Positions 1 through 5,896 of a DNA stretch of 12,874 nucleotides are shown here, in pieces (the stretch's first letter is position 1; each line of letters opens with the position of its first letter). Position numbers and translations under genes: made by a program. Origin of the DNA: MWCM01 sp964558315 (lineage in GTDB: Bacteria; Patescibacteriota; UBA1384; XYA2-FULL-43-10). The stretch covers positions 1-12,874 of the forward strand of contig CAZLCL010000023.1 in NCBI GenBank assembly GCA_964558315.1. Reading direction: 5' to 3'. The notes under the pieces are model-generated. The model was not told where the DNA came from. It searched no databases and saw only the letters and a list, made by a program, of their open reading frames with translations.

Positions 1-1739
1 TTGTCCGGATCAAGATCTTTTTCTAAAGCAATATAATAAGCCATCAATTGGCTATAGACGATAGAGGATAGCGGGGTAAACAAACTATAGTCAGCCGAAG
101 GCAAATATTGTTCAAAAACTTCATTGTTTTGATAAGAGATCCCAATAACCTCAGCGCCTCGCGCTTTAACTTCCATGGCGTTAGAAATCATCTCCTTATC
201 TATACCATCATTAGCAGTAAAAACAAGAACCGGCACACCTTTTTCTATTAAGGCAATCGGACCATGTTTTAAATCTCCGCCACCAAATCCTTCGGCATGG
301 ATATACGACACCTCTTTAATTTTTAAACAAGATTCAAGAGCATTTGAGTAATTTATGCCGCGTCCTAGAGCGTAAATATTATCAGCCTTCGCCAACTTTT
401 TGGACATTTTTGCAATATTTCTGCGTGAAGATTCCGAAAGTATGGAGTTTATGTCATCTTTGACCTTGAGTAATGATTTTTTCGTAGCCAATAATTTCCC
501 CTTTAACGCACCCGATAACATCGCAAACATCGCTTGCTGTGAGACATATGCCTTAGTTGACAAAACACATATCTCCGGACCTGCTTTGGTAAGCAAAGAG
601 TAATCAGCAATCCGCATTAAGCTTGAACCCATCACATTTACTAATGCTAGCACCTTTGCCCCGCTTTTCTGAGCGCTCTTTACCGCTTCCAGGACATCTG
701 CCGTCTCACCGCTCTGTGAAACAGTAATAACCAAATCTCCTTTTTTGACTAAAGGCCCAAAGTGAGGGAATTCGCCAGCCGAAATCGGTTGCATCATGAT
801 ACCGTTTTCTAAAGCAAAAAGATATGAGCCATACATTCCCGCATGCAAAGCCGTGCCACAGGCAACCACATAGATATTTTTAGCTTTTTCGATCATTTTT
901 ACAGCAGGGGAAAGCTCATCTTCGCCAATACCAACCGTCTTCTCAATAACTGTAGGCTGTTCTAACATCTCTTTTATCATAAAATGCGGATGACCGCCCT
1001 TTTCTGCTTCGTCCAAATCCCATTCGATTTTTGTCTCTTTTACTTTTACCGTTTTACCGCTGTTTACATCACTAATTTCGTATTTGCCATCAAAAATTTC
1101 GACCATTTGAAATTCATCCAAAAAAACAACTTTTTTAGTATGTTTAATAAATGCCGGCACATCGCTACCAAGATAAAATTCATCTTTACCTACACCTAAA
1201 ACCAGCGGACTCCCCTTTCTGGCGCCAAAAAGAGTTTCTTTGCCTGCGAATATTATGCCAAGAGCATAAGAACCCTCAATCTCTCTTAGAGATTTTACAA
1301 CCGCACTTTTTTCATTCTTAGAGCTCTTTAAGTTTTCTTCGATTAAATGAGCGATAACCTCCGTATCGGTCTGTGAGACAAATTTATGCCCCTTTTTTTC
1401 CAACTCTTTGCGAAGCTCCTGATAATTCTCAACTATGCCGTTGTGCACCACTGCCACTTTTTTATCGCAAGAAAAATGAGGATGAGAATTCTTCTCTGAT
1501 ACTCCACCATGAGTAGCCCAGCGAGTGTGGCCAATACAGATTGAGCCTTTAAATTTTGGTAAATCTTTTTTAAGCTCAAATCCGGCAATTTTGCCCACCT
1601 GTTTGTGAAATACAATTTTTTTAGACTCAATCGCCGCTATTCCCCAGCTATCGTAACCACGATATTCTAGCCGTTTTAGCCCATCAATTACTGCAGGAGC
1701 CCCGTTCCCCTTTCCAATATAACCGACAATTCCACACAT
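1..1739 (-). CDS. glmS: Glutamine--fructose-6-phosphate aminotransferase (isomerizing), 3' end off the window
   Basis: Makes glucosamine-6-phosphate from fructose-6-phosphate and glutamine in the cytosol, the first step towards UDP-GlcNAc and peptidoglycan. The reverse-strand reading starts ATG-TGT-GGA (MCGIVGYIG), which puts the N-terminal nucleophile cysteine of class II glutamine amidotransferases right after Met. Further family motifs are LEYRGYDSWGIA, GHTRWATHG and VVHNGIVENY in the glutaminase half. The sugar-isomerase half shows VACGTALHAG, SQSGETADVLEA and ALESCLKIKEVSYIHAE followed by LKHGPIALI. About 579 codons are present. The reading stops at the window edge inside the LMAYYIALEKDLDPD segment, so only about 10-12 residues of the conserved tail (normally ending near SVTVE) are missing. 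Frame was checked at several points and is unbroken. GGAG lies 6 nt before the ATG (1749-1746), which fixes the start. It is the last gene seen on this strand; the upstream promoter and leader are listed separately. Confidence 0.97.
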   Translation of the reverse strand, partial: MCGIVGYIGKGNGAPAVIDGLKRLEYRGYDSWGIAAIESKKIVFHKQVGKIAGFELKKDLPKFKGSICIGHTRWATHGGVSEKNSHPHFSCDKKVAVVHNGIVENYQELRKELEKKGHKFVSQTDTEVIAHLIEENLKSSKNEKSAVVKSLREIEGSYALGIIFAGKETLFGARKGSPLVLGVGKDEFYLGSDVPAFIKHTKKVVFLDEFQMVEIFDGKYEISDVNSGKTVKVKETKIEWDLDEAEKGGHPHFMIKEMLEQPTVIEKTVGIGEDELSPAVKMIEKAKNIYVVACGTALHAGMYGSYLFALENGIMMQPISAGEFPHFGPLVKKGDLVITVSQSGETADVLEAVKSAQKSGAKVLALVNVMGSSLMRIADYSLLTKAGPEICVLSTKAYVSQQAMFAMLSGALKGKLLATKKSLLKVKDDINSILSESSRRNIAKMSKKLAKADNIYALGRGINYSNALESCLKIKEVSYIHAEGFGGGDLKHGPIALIEKGVPVLVFTANDGIDKEMISNAMEVKARGAEVIGISYQNNEVFEQYLPSADYSLFTPLSSIVYSQLMAYYIALEKDLDPD

Positions 1740-2028
1740 AGCTCACTCCGTTCGTTAATTTAAAAATTTAAATTGAAATTATTGTATTAATCTTTAATTT
1801 TATATGTTTGAACTTTAACTTTGATTTTTGNNNNNNNNNNNNNNNNNNNNNNNNNNNNNNNNNNNNNNNNNNNNNNNNNNNNNNNNNNNNNNNNNNNNNN
1901 NNNNNNNNNNNNNNNNNNNNNNNNNNNNNNTAAAAAATCCGCCCTTTTTCTAAACACGGAACAGATACAATTGTTAAATTGCTCTTGTTCCAAATTTATT
2001 GTTGGCGGAAATGCTTCATACTATCATA
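1740..2028 (-). promoter_or_regulatory. glmS 5' leader, interrupted by scaffold gap
   Basis: No gene is visible here. It holds the predicted untranslated leader of glmS: AT-rich sequence, the 100-N gap, and the GGAG ribosome site at 1749-1746. An imperfect hairpin lies at 1958-1991, with GGAACA/TGTTCC outer arms and CAATT/AATTG inner arms separated by symmetric 4-nt interior loops. The true leader length cannot be known because the gap size is unknown. I looked for a glmS ribozyme core in the visible part and did not recognise one; the gap could hide sequence. Confidence 0.45.
1831..1930. other. Scaffold gap (100 N) in the glmS leader
   Basis: Exactly 100 N, the usual placeholder for an unknown gap size. 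The bases on its left edge (about 1808-1830, TTTGAACTTTAACTTTGATT on the plus strand) are the same low-complexity repeat type found inside recG and miaA. The assembly probably broke in a repeat. Open readings that cross the N run (1787-1993 and 1821-2228) are not genes. Confidence 0.97.
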
Positions 2029-2038
2029 AGGATAGTAT
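2018..2038. repeat. 8-bp dyad overlapping the glmS -10 box
   Basis: Perfect inverted repeat ATACTATC-ATAAG-GATAGTAT. The predicted -10 hexamer of the glmS promoter (2034-2029 on the minus strand) lies inside it, so a protein bound here would block the promoter. It could equally be a small hairpin at the start of the transcript. The repressor role is inference. Confidence 0.45.
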
Positions 2039-2057
2039 TATTATAATTTCATGTCAA
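2029..2057 (-). promoter_or_regulatory. Predicted sigma70 promoter for glmS
   Basis: On the minus strand a perfect -35 TTGACA (2057-2052) is followed by a 17-bp spacer and a weak -10 TATCCT (2034-2029). It begins right after the terminator of the structured RNA gene, which suggests that glmS has its own start of transcription. The predicted +1 is near 2022. The weak -10 and the dyad over it suggest a regulated rather than constitutive promoter (inference). Confidence 0.55.
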
Positions 2058-2059
2058 TA

Positions 2060-2346
2060 TAAAATAGATTGCGGGGCCGAAACGACGTGTTCCGACCCCC
2101 GGATCCTTCCGTTGATTCTTGCCCTGGCTTTCACACCCTCACGCGAGTGTGCCGGCTTTTTTAGCCGGGGCCGTGCGGGCTCTCACCGGACTCACCCCTT
2201 CCCTTCTTCTCGATTAACGAGGCCTTAAGGCCTCAAAAAACTTGAAAACCGCCTTTTACAGCGGCTGATGTGAACTAAAGGAAAAATCGAGCTTTAGCTC
2301 ACATCAGCATCCATAATTGATTTTTTTAAATGTCTTATCATTTAGT
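2060..2346 (-). ncRNA. Structured RNA gene of unknown family, about 285 nt
   Basis: A GC-rich island in AT-rich surroundings with its own consensus promoter and terminator. Stems in order on the minus strand are: 2308-2264, 17 bp with an 11-nt loop; 2234-2219, palindrome GAGGCCTTAAGGCCTC; 2198-2167, GGGG/CCCC and CCG/CGG closing a loop with GGTGAGAGCCCGCA; 2168-2152, CCGGCT/AGCCGG; 2151-2132, CACACTC/GGGTGTG directly adjacent; and 2099-2073, the 11-bp terminal stem. In the 17-bp, 7-bp and 11-bp stems every imperfect pair is G-U on the minus strand and A-C on the plus strand. This shows the transcribed strand independently of the promoter. There is no plausible ORF on that strand. I could not assign a family: it lacks tmRNA tRNA-like ends, the SRP GGAAGGAAGCAGC loop and the RNase P 5' and 3' cores. 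GGTGAGAGC and CCAGGGCAAG faintly recall the RNase P specificity domain. Confidence 0.7.
2071..2099 (-). terminator. Rho-independent terminator of the structured RNA
   Basis: On the minus strand an 11-bp stem, GGGGTCGGAAC/GTTTCGGCCCC with loop ACGTC, is followed within about 6 nt by a U-rich tail (TCTATTTTAT, 2068-2059). The two imperfect positions are G-U pairs on this strand only. The tail is not an uninterrupted T run, so efficiency is uncertain. Confidence 0.6.
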
Positions 2347-2351
2347 GTCGA

Positions 2352-2380
2352 ATTATACACACATATTGTCTATTTGTCAA
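2352..2380 (-). promoter_or_regulatory. Perfect consensus sigma70 promoter of the structured RNA
   Basis: TTGACA (2380-2375), 17-bp spacer, TATAAT (2357-2352): every hexamer base matches the consensus and the spacing is optimal. The -35 and spacer overlap the last codons of miaA; the predicted +1 is near 2346. It is by far the best promoter in the window and points to strong, steady transcription of the RNA downstream. Confidence 0.85.
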
Positions 2381-3428
2381 GGAATTTTTGGCAAACTTCT
2401 ACGGCTTGATCACTTTTCTCGATCCATACTACATTAAATCTCCTCCACCAAATAAGTTGGCGCCGAGCATATTGATGAATTTTCCACTTCATCTCTTGTT
2501 TCATATTTTTATATTCCAAACAATTTTGAGTTTTTGTTTTTGGGTTTTGGGTAATATATTGGGCCAATATCTTATATTCTAACCCTATCTTATTGAGCCA
2601 CTCGAAGTTTACACCACTATTAAGCAACCCTTTAACTTCTTCGTAAAATCCCTGTTTAAACCACTCTTCAACCCGATCATCAATTTTCTTATAGAGCTCT
2701 TCTCGAGGCAAATCTCTACCGATTAAAATAAATTCGAAATCTGGCTGTTTCTTAGAGGGCATCTCCCCTGCCTGCGCCCGCTCAATAAAACGAATTAAGC
2801 GGCGAGGGTTACTCATGTCTAGCTTGTAGCTTTCAGCTTGTAGCTTATTAGCGATTGTCTTAAGCTTTGCTAGTTTAAATGCATCAAGCTCTTCCCTTGA
2901 ATATTTTTTTACCTTTGACTTGAAATTTTGACTTTTGATATTTGATTTTTGAATTACTTCAAATCCTTCAATCAGTGCCTGCACATAAAGTCCCGTTCCT
3001 CCAACAACGATTGGGATTTTTTCACGAATCCAGATATCATCTAAAACTATTTTTGCTAATTCCAGCCAGTCAAACATGCTAAAATTTTGCTCAGGCTCAC
3101 AAATATCAATAAGCCATTGGGGAATACCATCAATAAAACAACAACGATTACCCAATTGTTGAATTGTTGAATTGTTAATTTGTTTAGAACTTTGAGTTTT
3201 TGTTTTAGAATTAGAAATTTGATTAGAAATTAGTAATTTGGAATTAGAAATTACCGCCCCTTTGGCGGGCAAGCCTTCTTTCCCCGTGCCGATATCAAGG
3301 CCACGATAAACTTGGCGAGAATCCGCAGAAATAATTTCGCCATTAAATTTCTTAGCCAACACCATACCTAATCCGGTTTTTCCGCTAGCAGTCGCCCCCA
3401 CTACACATATTATTTTTTTCTTTTTCAT
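2370..3428 (-). CDS. miaA: tRNA dimethylallyltransferase with repeat-derived inserts
   Basis: Transfers a dimethylallyl group to A37 of tRNAs that read UNN codons. Motifs in the 352 residues: P-loop GATASGKT (11-18), SADSRQVYRGLDIGTGK (34-50) with the catalytic Asp, WLIDI (105-109; usually HHLIDI, here PQWLIDI), VVGGTGLYV (141-149), NPRRLIRFIERA (207-218), the EELYKKIDDRVEEWFKQGFYEEV helix, GLEYK, and the QYARRQLIWWRR tail (319-330). It is 40-50 residues longer than usual because of inserts at about 60-92, 160-174, 193-203 and 294-304, built from low-complexity repeats and lying between conserved motifs. No ribosome site is visible. An extended -10 box ends 8 nt before the ATG, suggesting a leaderless mRNA. 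The gene end carries the promoter of the downstream RNA gene. Confidence 0.96.
   Translation of the reverse strand: MKKKKIICVVGATASGKTGLGMVLAKKFNGEIISADSRQVYRGLDIGTGKEGLPAKGAVISNSKLLISNQISNSKTKTQSSKQINNSTIQQLGNRCCFIDGIPQWLIDICEPEQNFSMFDWLELAKIVLDDIWIREKIPIVVGGTGLYVQALIEGFEVIQKSNIKSQNFKSKVKKYSREELDAFKLAKLKTIANKLQAESYKLDMSNPRRLIRFIERAQAGEMPSKKQPDFEFILIGRDLPREELYKKIDDRVEEWFKQGFYEEVKGLLNSGVNFEWLNKIGLEYKILAQYITQNPKTKTQNCLEYKNMKQEMKWKIHQYARRQLIWWRRFNVVWIEKSDQAVEVCQKFLDK
2517..2549 (-). repeat. Low-complexity repeat insert in miaA (C-terminal region)
   Basis: Encodes NPKTKTQNCLE (residues 294-304) between GLEYKILAQYI and KMKWKIHQYARRQ. It is the same DNA type (TTTTGAGTTTTTG) as the larger copies in miaA and recG. 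Confidence 0.55.
2820..2852 (-). repeat. AGCTTGTAGCTTTC-type repeat insert in miaA
   Basis: Plus-strand AGCTTGTAGCTTTCAGCTTG followed by TAGCTTATT is an internally repeated 12-13-nt unit encoding ANKLQAESYKL (193-203). It differs from the T-rich repeat family of the other inserts. Confidence 0.5.
2907..2951 (-). repeat. Low-complexity repeat insert in miaA (middle)
   Basis: Encodes QKSNIKSQNFKSKVK (160-174) just after the ALIEGF segment that follows GGTGLY. The peptide resembles the RecG inserts SKSNIKNQRSK and NQKSKLKNQN, so they share a DNA repeat origin. Confidence 0.7.
3153..3251 (-). repeat. Long low-complexity repeat insert in miaA
   Basis: About 99 bp encoding residues 60-92, rich in Ser, Asn, Gln, Lys and Ile. 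At DNA level it has tandem AATTGTTG units (3153-3178) followed by TTAGAAATT/GAATTAGAAATT units. It lies between the DIGTGK motif and the WLIDI motif, where ordinary MiaA has only a short linker. Confidence 0.75.
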
Positions 3429-3436
3429 AGCTTTAA

Positions 3437-3445
3437 ATTATCACA
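3437..3445 (-). promoter_or_regulatory. Extended -10 promoter of miaA, apparently leaderless
   Basis: TGTGATAAT (TG-N-GATAAT) on the minus strand; the -10 ends 8 nt before the miaA ATG, so transcription would start at or next to the start codon. No -35 match and no ribosome binding site are present. Confidence 0.5.
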
Positions 3446-3479
3446 TAATCACAGATATACATATCCCACCCATTAAAAT

Positions 3480-3517
3480 ATGTGTAATAATTCCGTGATC
3501 ACTGAATTATTACACAT
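3480..3517. repeat. Near-perfect 38-bp palindrome between miaA and the ABC operon
   Basis: 14-bp arms ATGTGTAATAATTC (3480-3493) and GAATTATTACACAT (3504-3517) match exactly. The 10-bp centre CGTGATCACT contains the palindrome GTGATCAC, so only one opposed base pair of the whole 38 bp breaks symmetry. It sits in the divergent region, upstream of both predicted promoters. It could be a dimer or tetramer operator, or a strong hairpin. There is no adjacent regulator gene and no T tract good enough for a clear terminator. Confidence 0.85.
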
Positions 3518-3575
3518 TTTGAAAATATTAGACTCGGCACCTATTGTTGGTTTCGCTTCATAAGGTTTGCTCACC

Positions 3576-3604
3576 TTGCCTGTTTTGTTAAATCATATTA
3601 AAAT
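3576..3604 (+). promoter_or_regulatory. Predicted promoter of the ABC/TPR operon
   Basis: TTGCCT (3576-3581), 17-bp spacer, TAAAAT (3599-3604). The ATG of the ABC ATPase starts 10 nt after the -10, so the leader would be about 0-4 nt. No Shine-Dalgarno sequence lies before that ATG, which fits leaderless translation. Confidence 0.5.
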
Positions 3605-3613
3605 GACTTATAT

Positions 3614-4330
3614 ATGATCAAGATTATAAATATCTGCAAATCTTATTACAAGCAAAAAATAGTTGATGATTTGTCTTTGAATATTGATAAAGGAACTGTT
3701 TTCGGTTTTTTGGGTCCAAATGGAGCCGGAAAAACAACCACAATAAAAATGCTAGTAGGTTTAAGCAAACCCAATACAGGAAAAATTTTAATAAATGACA
3801 AAGACCCTTCACTGCCATCCACTAGAAGCCTTATCGGCTTTATGCCCGAGAATCCGTATTTTTATGATCATTTAAAAGGCATAGAGCTTGTTCAATATTG
3901 TGATCGTCTTTCAGGTAATTCCGAGAACCACAAAAAATACCAAAAAATATTATATAAAGTGGGGCTTAAAGAGTCAGGTTATGCAAAGATCGGCACATAT
4001 TCGAAGGGTATGAAACAGAGATTAGGTTTGGCTTGCGCTATAGTTCATAACCCCCAGTATATTTTTTTGGATGAACCTTTAGATGGCTTGGATCCGATTG
4101 GCAGGATTGAAGTAAAAGAGATTATTAATGAATTAAAAAACAGTCAAAAAACGATATTTTTCAACTCCCACATCCTCTCTGATGTCGAAGAAATTTGCGA
4201 CCAAATCGGAATTATCAATCACGGGAAATTAATATACTCAGGAAGCGTAAAATATTTTGTGGGTAGTGGTAATCTCGAACATAAGTTTGTTGAAATAATT
4301 AAAGGCAATAAAAATAATAAAGATGAGTAA
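3614..4330 (+). CDS. ABC transporter ATP-binding protein (ABC-2/NatA type)
   Basis: Cytosolic ATPase that powers the membrane partner encoded next. In 238 residues: Walker A GPNGAGKT (34-41), a Q-loop region reading GFMPENPYFYDHL where Glu 79 stands in place of the usual Gln, as is common in this NatA/GldA-like group, signature YSKGMKQRLGLA (129-140), Walker B YIFLDEP (149-155) with D-loop GLDP, and switch His 186 in NSHILSD. The final 30 residues are Lys/Asn-rich and not conserved. The stop overlaps the permease start by 8 bp (ATGAGTAA), indicating translational coupling. Substrate cannot be told from sequence. The ATG has no ribosome site and sits just behind a -10 box. Upstream is the 38-bp palindrome. 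Confidence 0.93.
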   Translation: MIKIINICKSYYKQKIVDDLSLNIDKGTVFGFLGPNGAGKTTTIKMLVGLSKPNTGKILINDKDPSLPSTRSLIGFMPENPYFYDHLKGIELVQYCDRLSGNSENHKKYQKILYKVGLKESGYAKIGTYSKGMKQRLGLACAIVHNPQYIFLDEPLDGLDPIGRIEVKEIINELKNSQKTIFFNSHILSDVEEICDQIGIINHGKLIYSGSVKYFVGSGNLEHKFVEIIKGNKNNKDE

Positions 4331-5084
4331 AATTCTAGCCATTGCTAAAAACACTTTTAAAGAAACCATTAGAGATCGCATTCTTTACGCGATTTTAGGA
4401 TTTGCCATATTATTTATTCTATCAACAAATTTTTTGGGCTCATTGTCACTCGGTGAAGACATAAAAATAATTAAGGATTTAGGGCTCGCCGCAATCTATA
4501 TCTTCTCATTAATCATTGCCATATTCATCGGGACTTCACTAGTTTATAAGGAGATAGAAAAACGAACAATTTTCGTTACACTCTCGAAACCGGTATCAAA
4601 AGCTGAGTTTATTGTTGGAAAATTTTTGGGGCTTTTGTCGAGCATGATCATAATACTTTTTTTGATGACTGTAATTTATTTAATTGTAATAGCAGTCAAA
4701 GGCGGGGGATTTGATTGGCGTGGCATTATCGCAATAATAATGTCTTTAATCGAAATTGCGCTTTTTATCTCTCTATCAATACTATTCTCGACTTTTTCGA
4801 CACCGTTAGCATCAACGATTTATGCTGTATTGCTATTGTATATTGGACATTCATTAAACATGGTGCTTGATTATTTTTCTAAAAATGAGGGTTTCGGATT
4901 GTATATATTTAAAATCTTTTATTATCTTTTACCCAATCTGGAAAAGTTTAATCTGCGTAATCTCGTTGTGCACAACGATGCATTAAACGCTTTATCGCTA
5001 ACTTACTCCTGCCTATACGGCATCTCTTATATTATAATTTTGCTATTATTCGCAACTTGGTCTTTGGATAAACAAGAGTTATAA
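4323..5084 (+). CDS. ABC-2 family transporter permease
   Basis: Integral membrane subunit that pairs with the ATPase just upstream. In 253 residues I see about six hydrophobic segments, near 20-35, 53-73, 103-125, 133-155, 162-183 and 225-246. The conserved cytosolic stretch VYKEIEKRTIFVTLSKPVSK (74-93) before the third segment is typical of NosY-like ABC-2 permeases. The N-terminus AIAKNTFKETIRDRILYAIL is also the usual amphipathic lead-in. It overlaps the ATPase gene by 8 bp, ends 2 bp before the next ATG, and has no strong ribosome site of its own, so it is translated by coupling. The transported substrate is unknown; a complex of two ATPases and two permeases is expected from the family. 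Confidence 0.9.
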   Translation: MSKILAIAKNTFKETIRDRILYAILGFAILFILSTNFLGSLSLGEDIKIIKDLGLAAIYIFSLIIAIFIGTSLVYKEIEKRTIFVTLSKPVSKAEFIVGKFLGLLSSMIIILFLMTVIYLIVIAVKGGGFDWRGIIAIIMSLIEIALFISLSILFSTFSTPLASTIYAVLLLYIGHSLNMVLDYFSKNEGFGLYIFKIFYYLLPNLEKFNLRNLVVHNDALNALSLTYSCLYGISYIIILLLFATWSLDKQEL

Positions 5085-5086
5085 TC

Positions 5087-5890
5087 ATGAAGATTTTTCT
5101 AAAAATTATTGCCTCACTAGTGTTATTTATCTTTATTGTTTTCTCTCAAGTTTTACATGATAAATATTCGTCTAAATCATCGCAAAAAAAGCCATTGATA
5201 CCGACCGTTCAGATTGTTAAGGCCGCCGATCTTGGCCTGCATTCTGCCGCTTCTTCTCTTTATTGGCTTTACACGATTCAATATTTTGGGGGAGCGCGCA
5301 AAGATGAATATAAAAATCTCCCTGATTATATCAATTTAGTTACAGATTTAGATCCAAAGTTTTCCCACCCTTATGCTTTTGCACCTTTGGTTATGCCTCC
5401 ATACAATCTTACAGATCAAGCAATAGATATCGCCCAAAAGGGCATAGAAAATTCCGAACCAAATTGGGAAATCGCTTACAATCTCGGTCTTTTATATCAC
5501 ATGCATAAAGAAGATCAGTCACAAGCATTAAAATATTTTGATCTAGCCGCCCAAACTCCGAATGCTCCGGATTTCGCCAAATGGATAGCGACAAATTACG
5601 GCTCTAGACCCGATATTCGAGAACAATCGAAGCTAATCTGGCAAGGAGTCGCCGAAAATACCAACGATCAAGTATTAAAAGAGCGGGCAGAGACTTACAT
5701 TTATCACTACGAATTAATGAGTTTTTTAGAAAAAACAGCTACTATATATAAAGAGAAATTCGGGCAATATCCCGAGCCTATTGAAAAATTGGTCGAGGCC
5801 AACATTTTAAGCGAAATTCCCAAAGATCCGTTTGGTTATGTTTTTAAGATTGACGATGATGGCAGAGTTAGAGGCGTTATTGATAAGTAA
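5087..5890 (+). CDS. Membrane-anchored TPR-like protein of the ABC operon
   Basis: 267 residues. A hydrophobic segment at about 4-22 (IFLKIIASLVLFIFIVFSQV) is an uncleaved anchor or signal peptide, which would place the rest outside the cytoplasm. Then come a conserved AADLGLHSAASSLYWLYTIQYFGG block (46-69), a LVTDLDPKFSHPYAFAPLV block (84-102), and two helical TPR-like units around 108-158 (AIDIAQKGIENSEPNWEIAYNLG and YFDLAAQTPNAPDFAKWIA region). The C-terminus ends KDPFGYVFKIDDDGRV, recalling the DPFGxxY ending of secretion-related and pilin-like proteins. The ATPase-permease-TPR order is, as far as I recall, found in several bacterial groups, so this protein probably works with the transporter. 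Its exact job is unknown. It starts 2 bp after the permease stop and its own stop is 6 bp from the convergent ATPase stop. Confidence 0.8.
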   Translation: MKIFLKIIASLVLFIFIVFSQVLHDKYSSKSSQKKPLIPTVQIVKAADLGLHSAASSLYWLYTIQYFGGARKDEYKNLPDYINLVTDLDPKFSHPYAFAPLVMPPYNLTDQAIDIAQKGIENSEPNWEIAYNLGLLYHMHKEDQSQALKYFDLAAQTPNAPDFAKWIATNYGSRPDIREQSKLIWQGVAENTNDQVLKERAETYIYHYELMSFLEKTATIYKEKFGQYPEPIEKLVEANILSEIPKDPFGYVFKIDDDGRVRGVIDK

Positions 5891-5896
5891 AAATCG

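Noticed and set aside
2100..2200. GGGGTGA...GGTGAGAGC and CCAGGGCAAG resemble RNase P RNA specificity-domain segments
   Set aside because: The diagnostic 5' GAGGAAAGTCC and 3' ACAGAA...CGGCTTAT cores of RNase P RNA are not present, and the unit ends in a terminator too early.
2100..2215. GGGAAGGGGTG and AAGCCAGG recall pieces of a cobalamin riboswitch
   Set aside because: The B12-box continuation diverges right after AAGCCAGG, the expected core order is not convincing, and no B12-related gene is nearby.
1787..2228. Open readings across the first N run on both strands
   Set aside because: Most of their length is N, and the rest overlaps the glmS leader and the structured RNA.
2219..2240. GAGGCCTTAAGGCCTC followed by AAAAAA as a terminator
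   Set aside because: The A run means the T tract would precede the stem on the minus strand, so it does not form an intrinsic terminator on either strand; it is more likely a stem of the RNA gene.
2231..2280. GCGGCTGATG on the plus strand resembles the 3' part of the fluoride (crcB) riboswitch
   Set aside because: The matching 5' half (GGNGATGG-type) is absent, and the CTGATG is fully paired in the 17-bp hairpin of the minus-strand RNA. No fluoride exporter gene follows.
3153..3251. CRISPR-like or tandem repeat array
   Set aside because: The units are short, degenerate and AT-rich with no spacers, lie inside miaA, and there are no cas genes.
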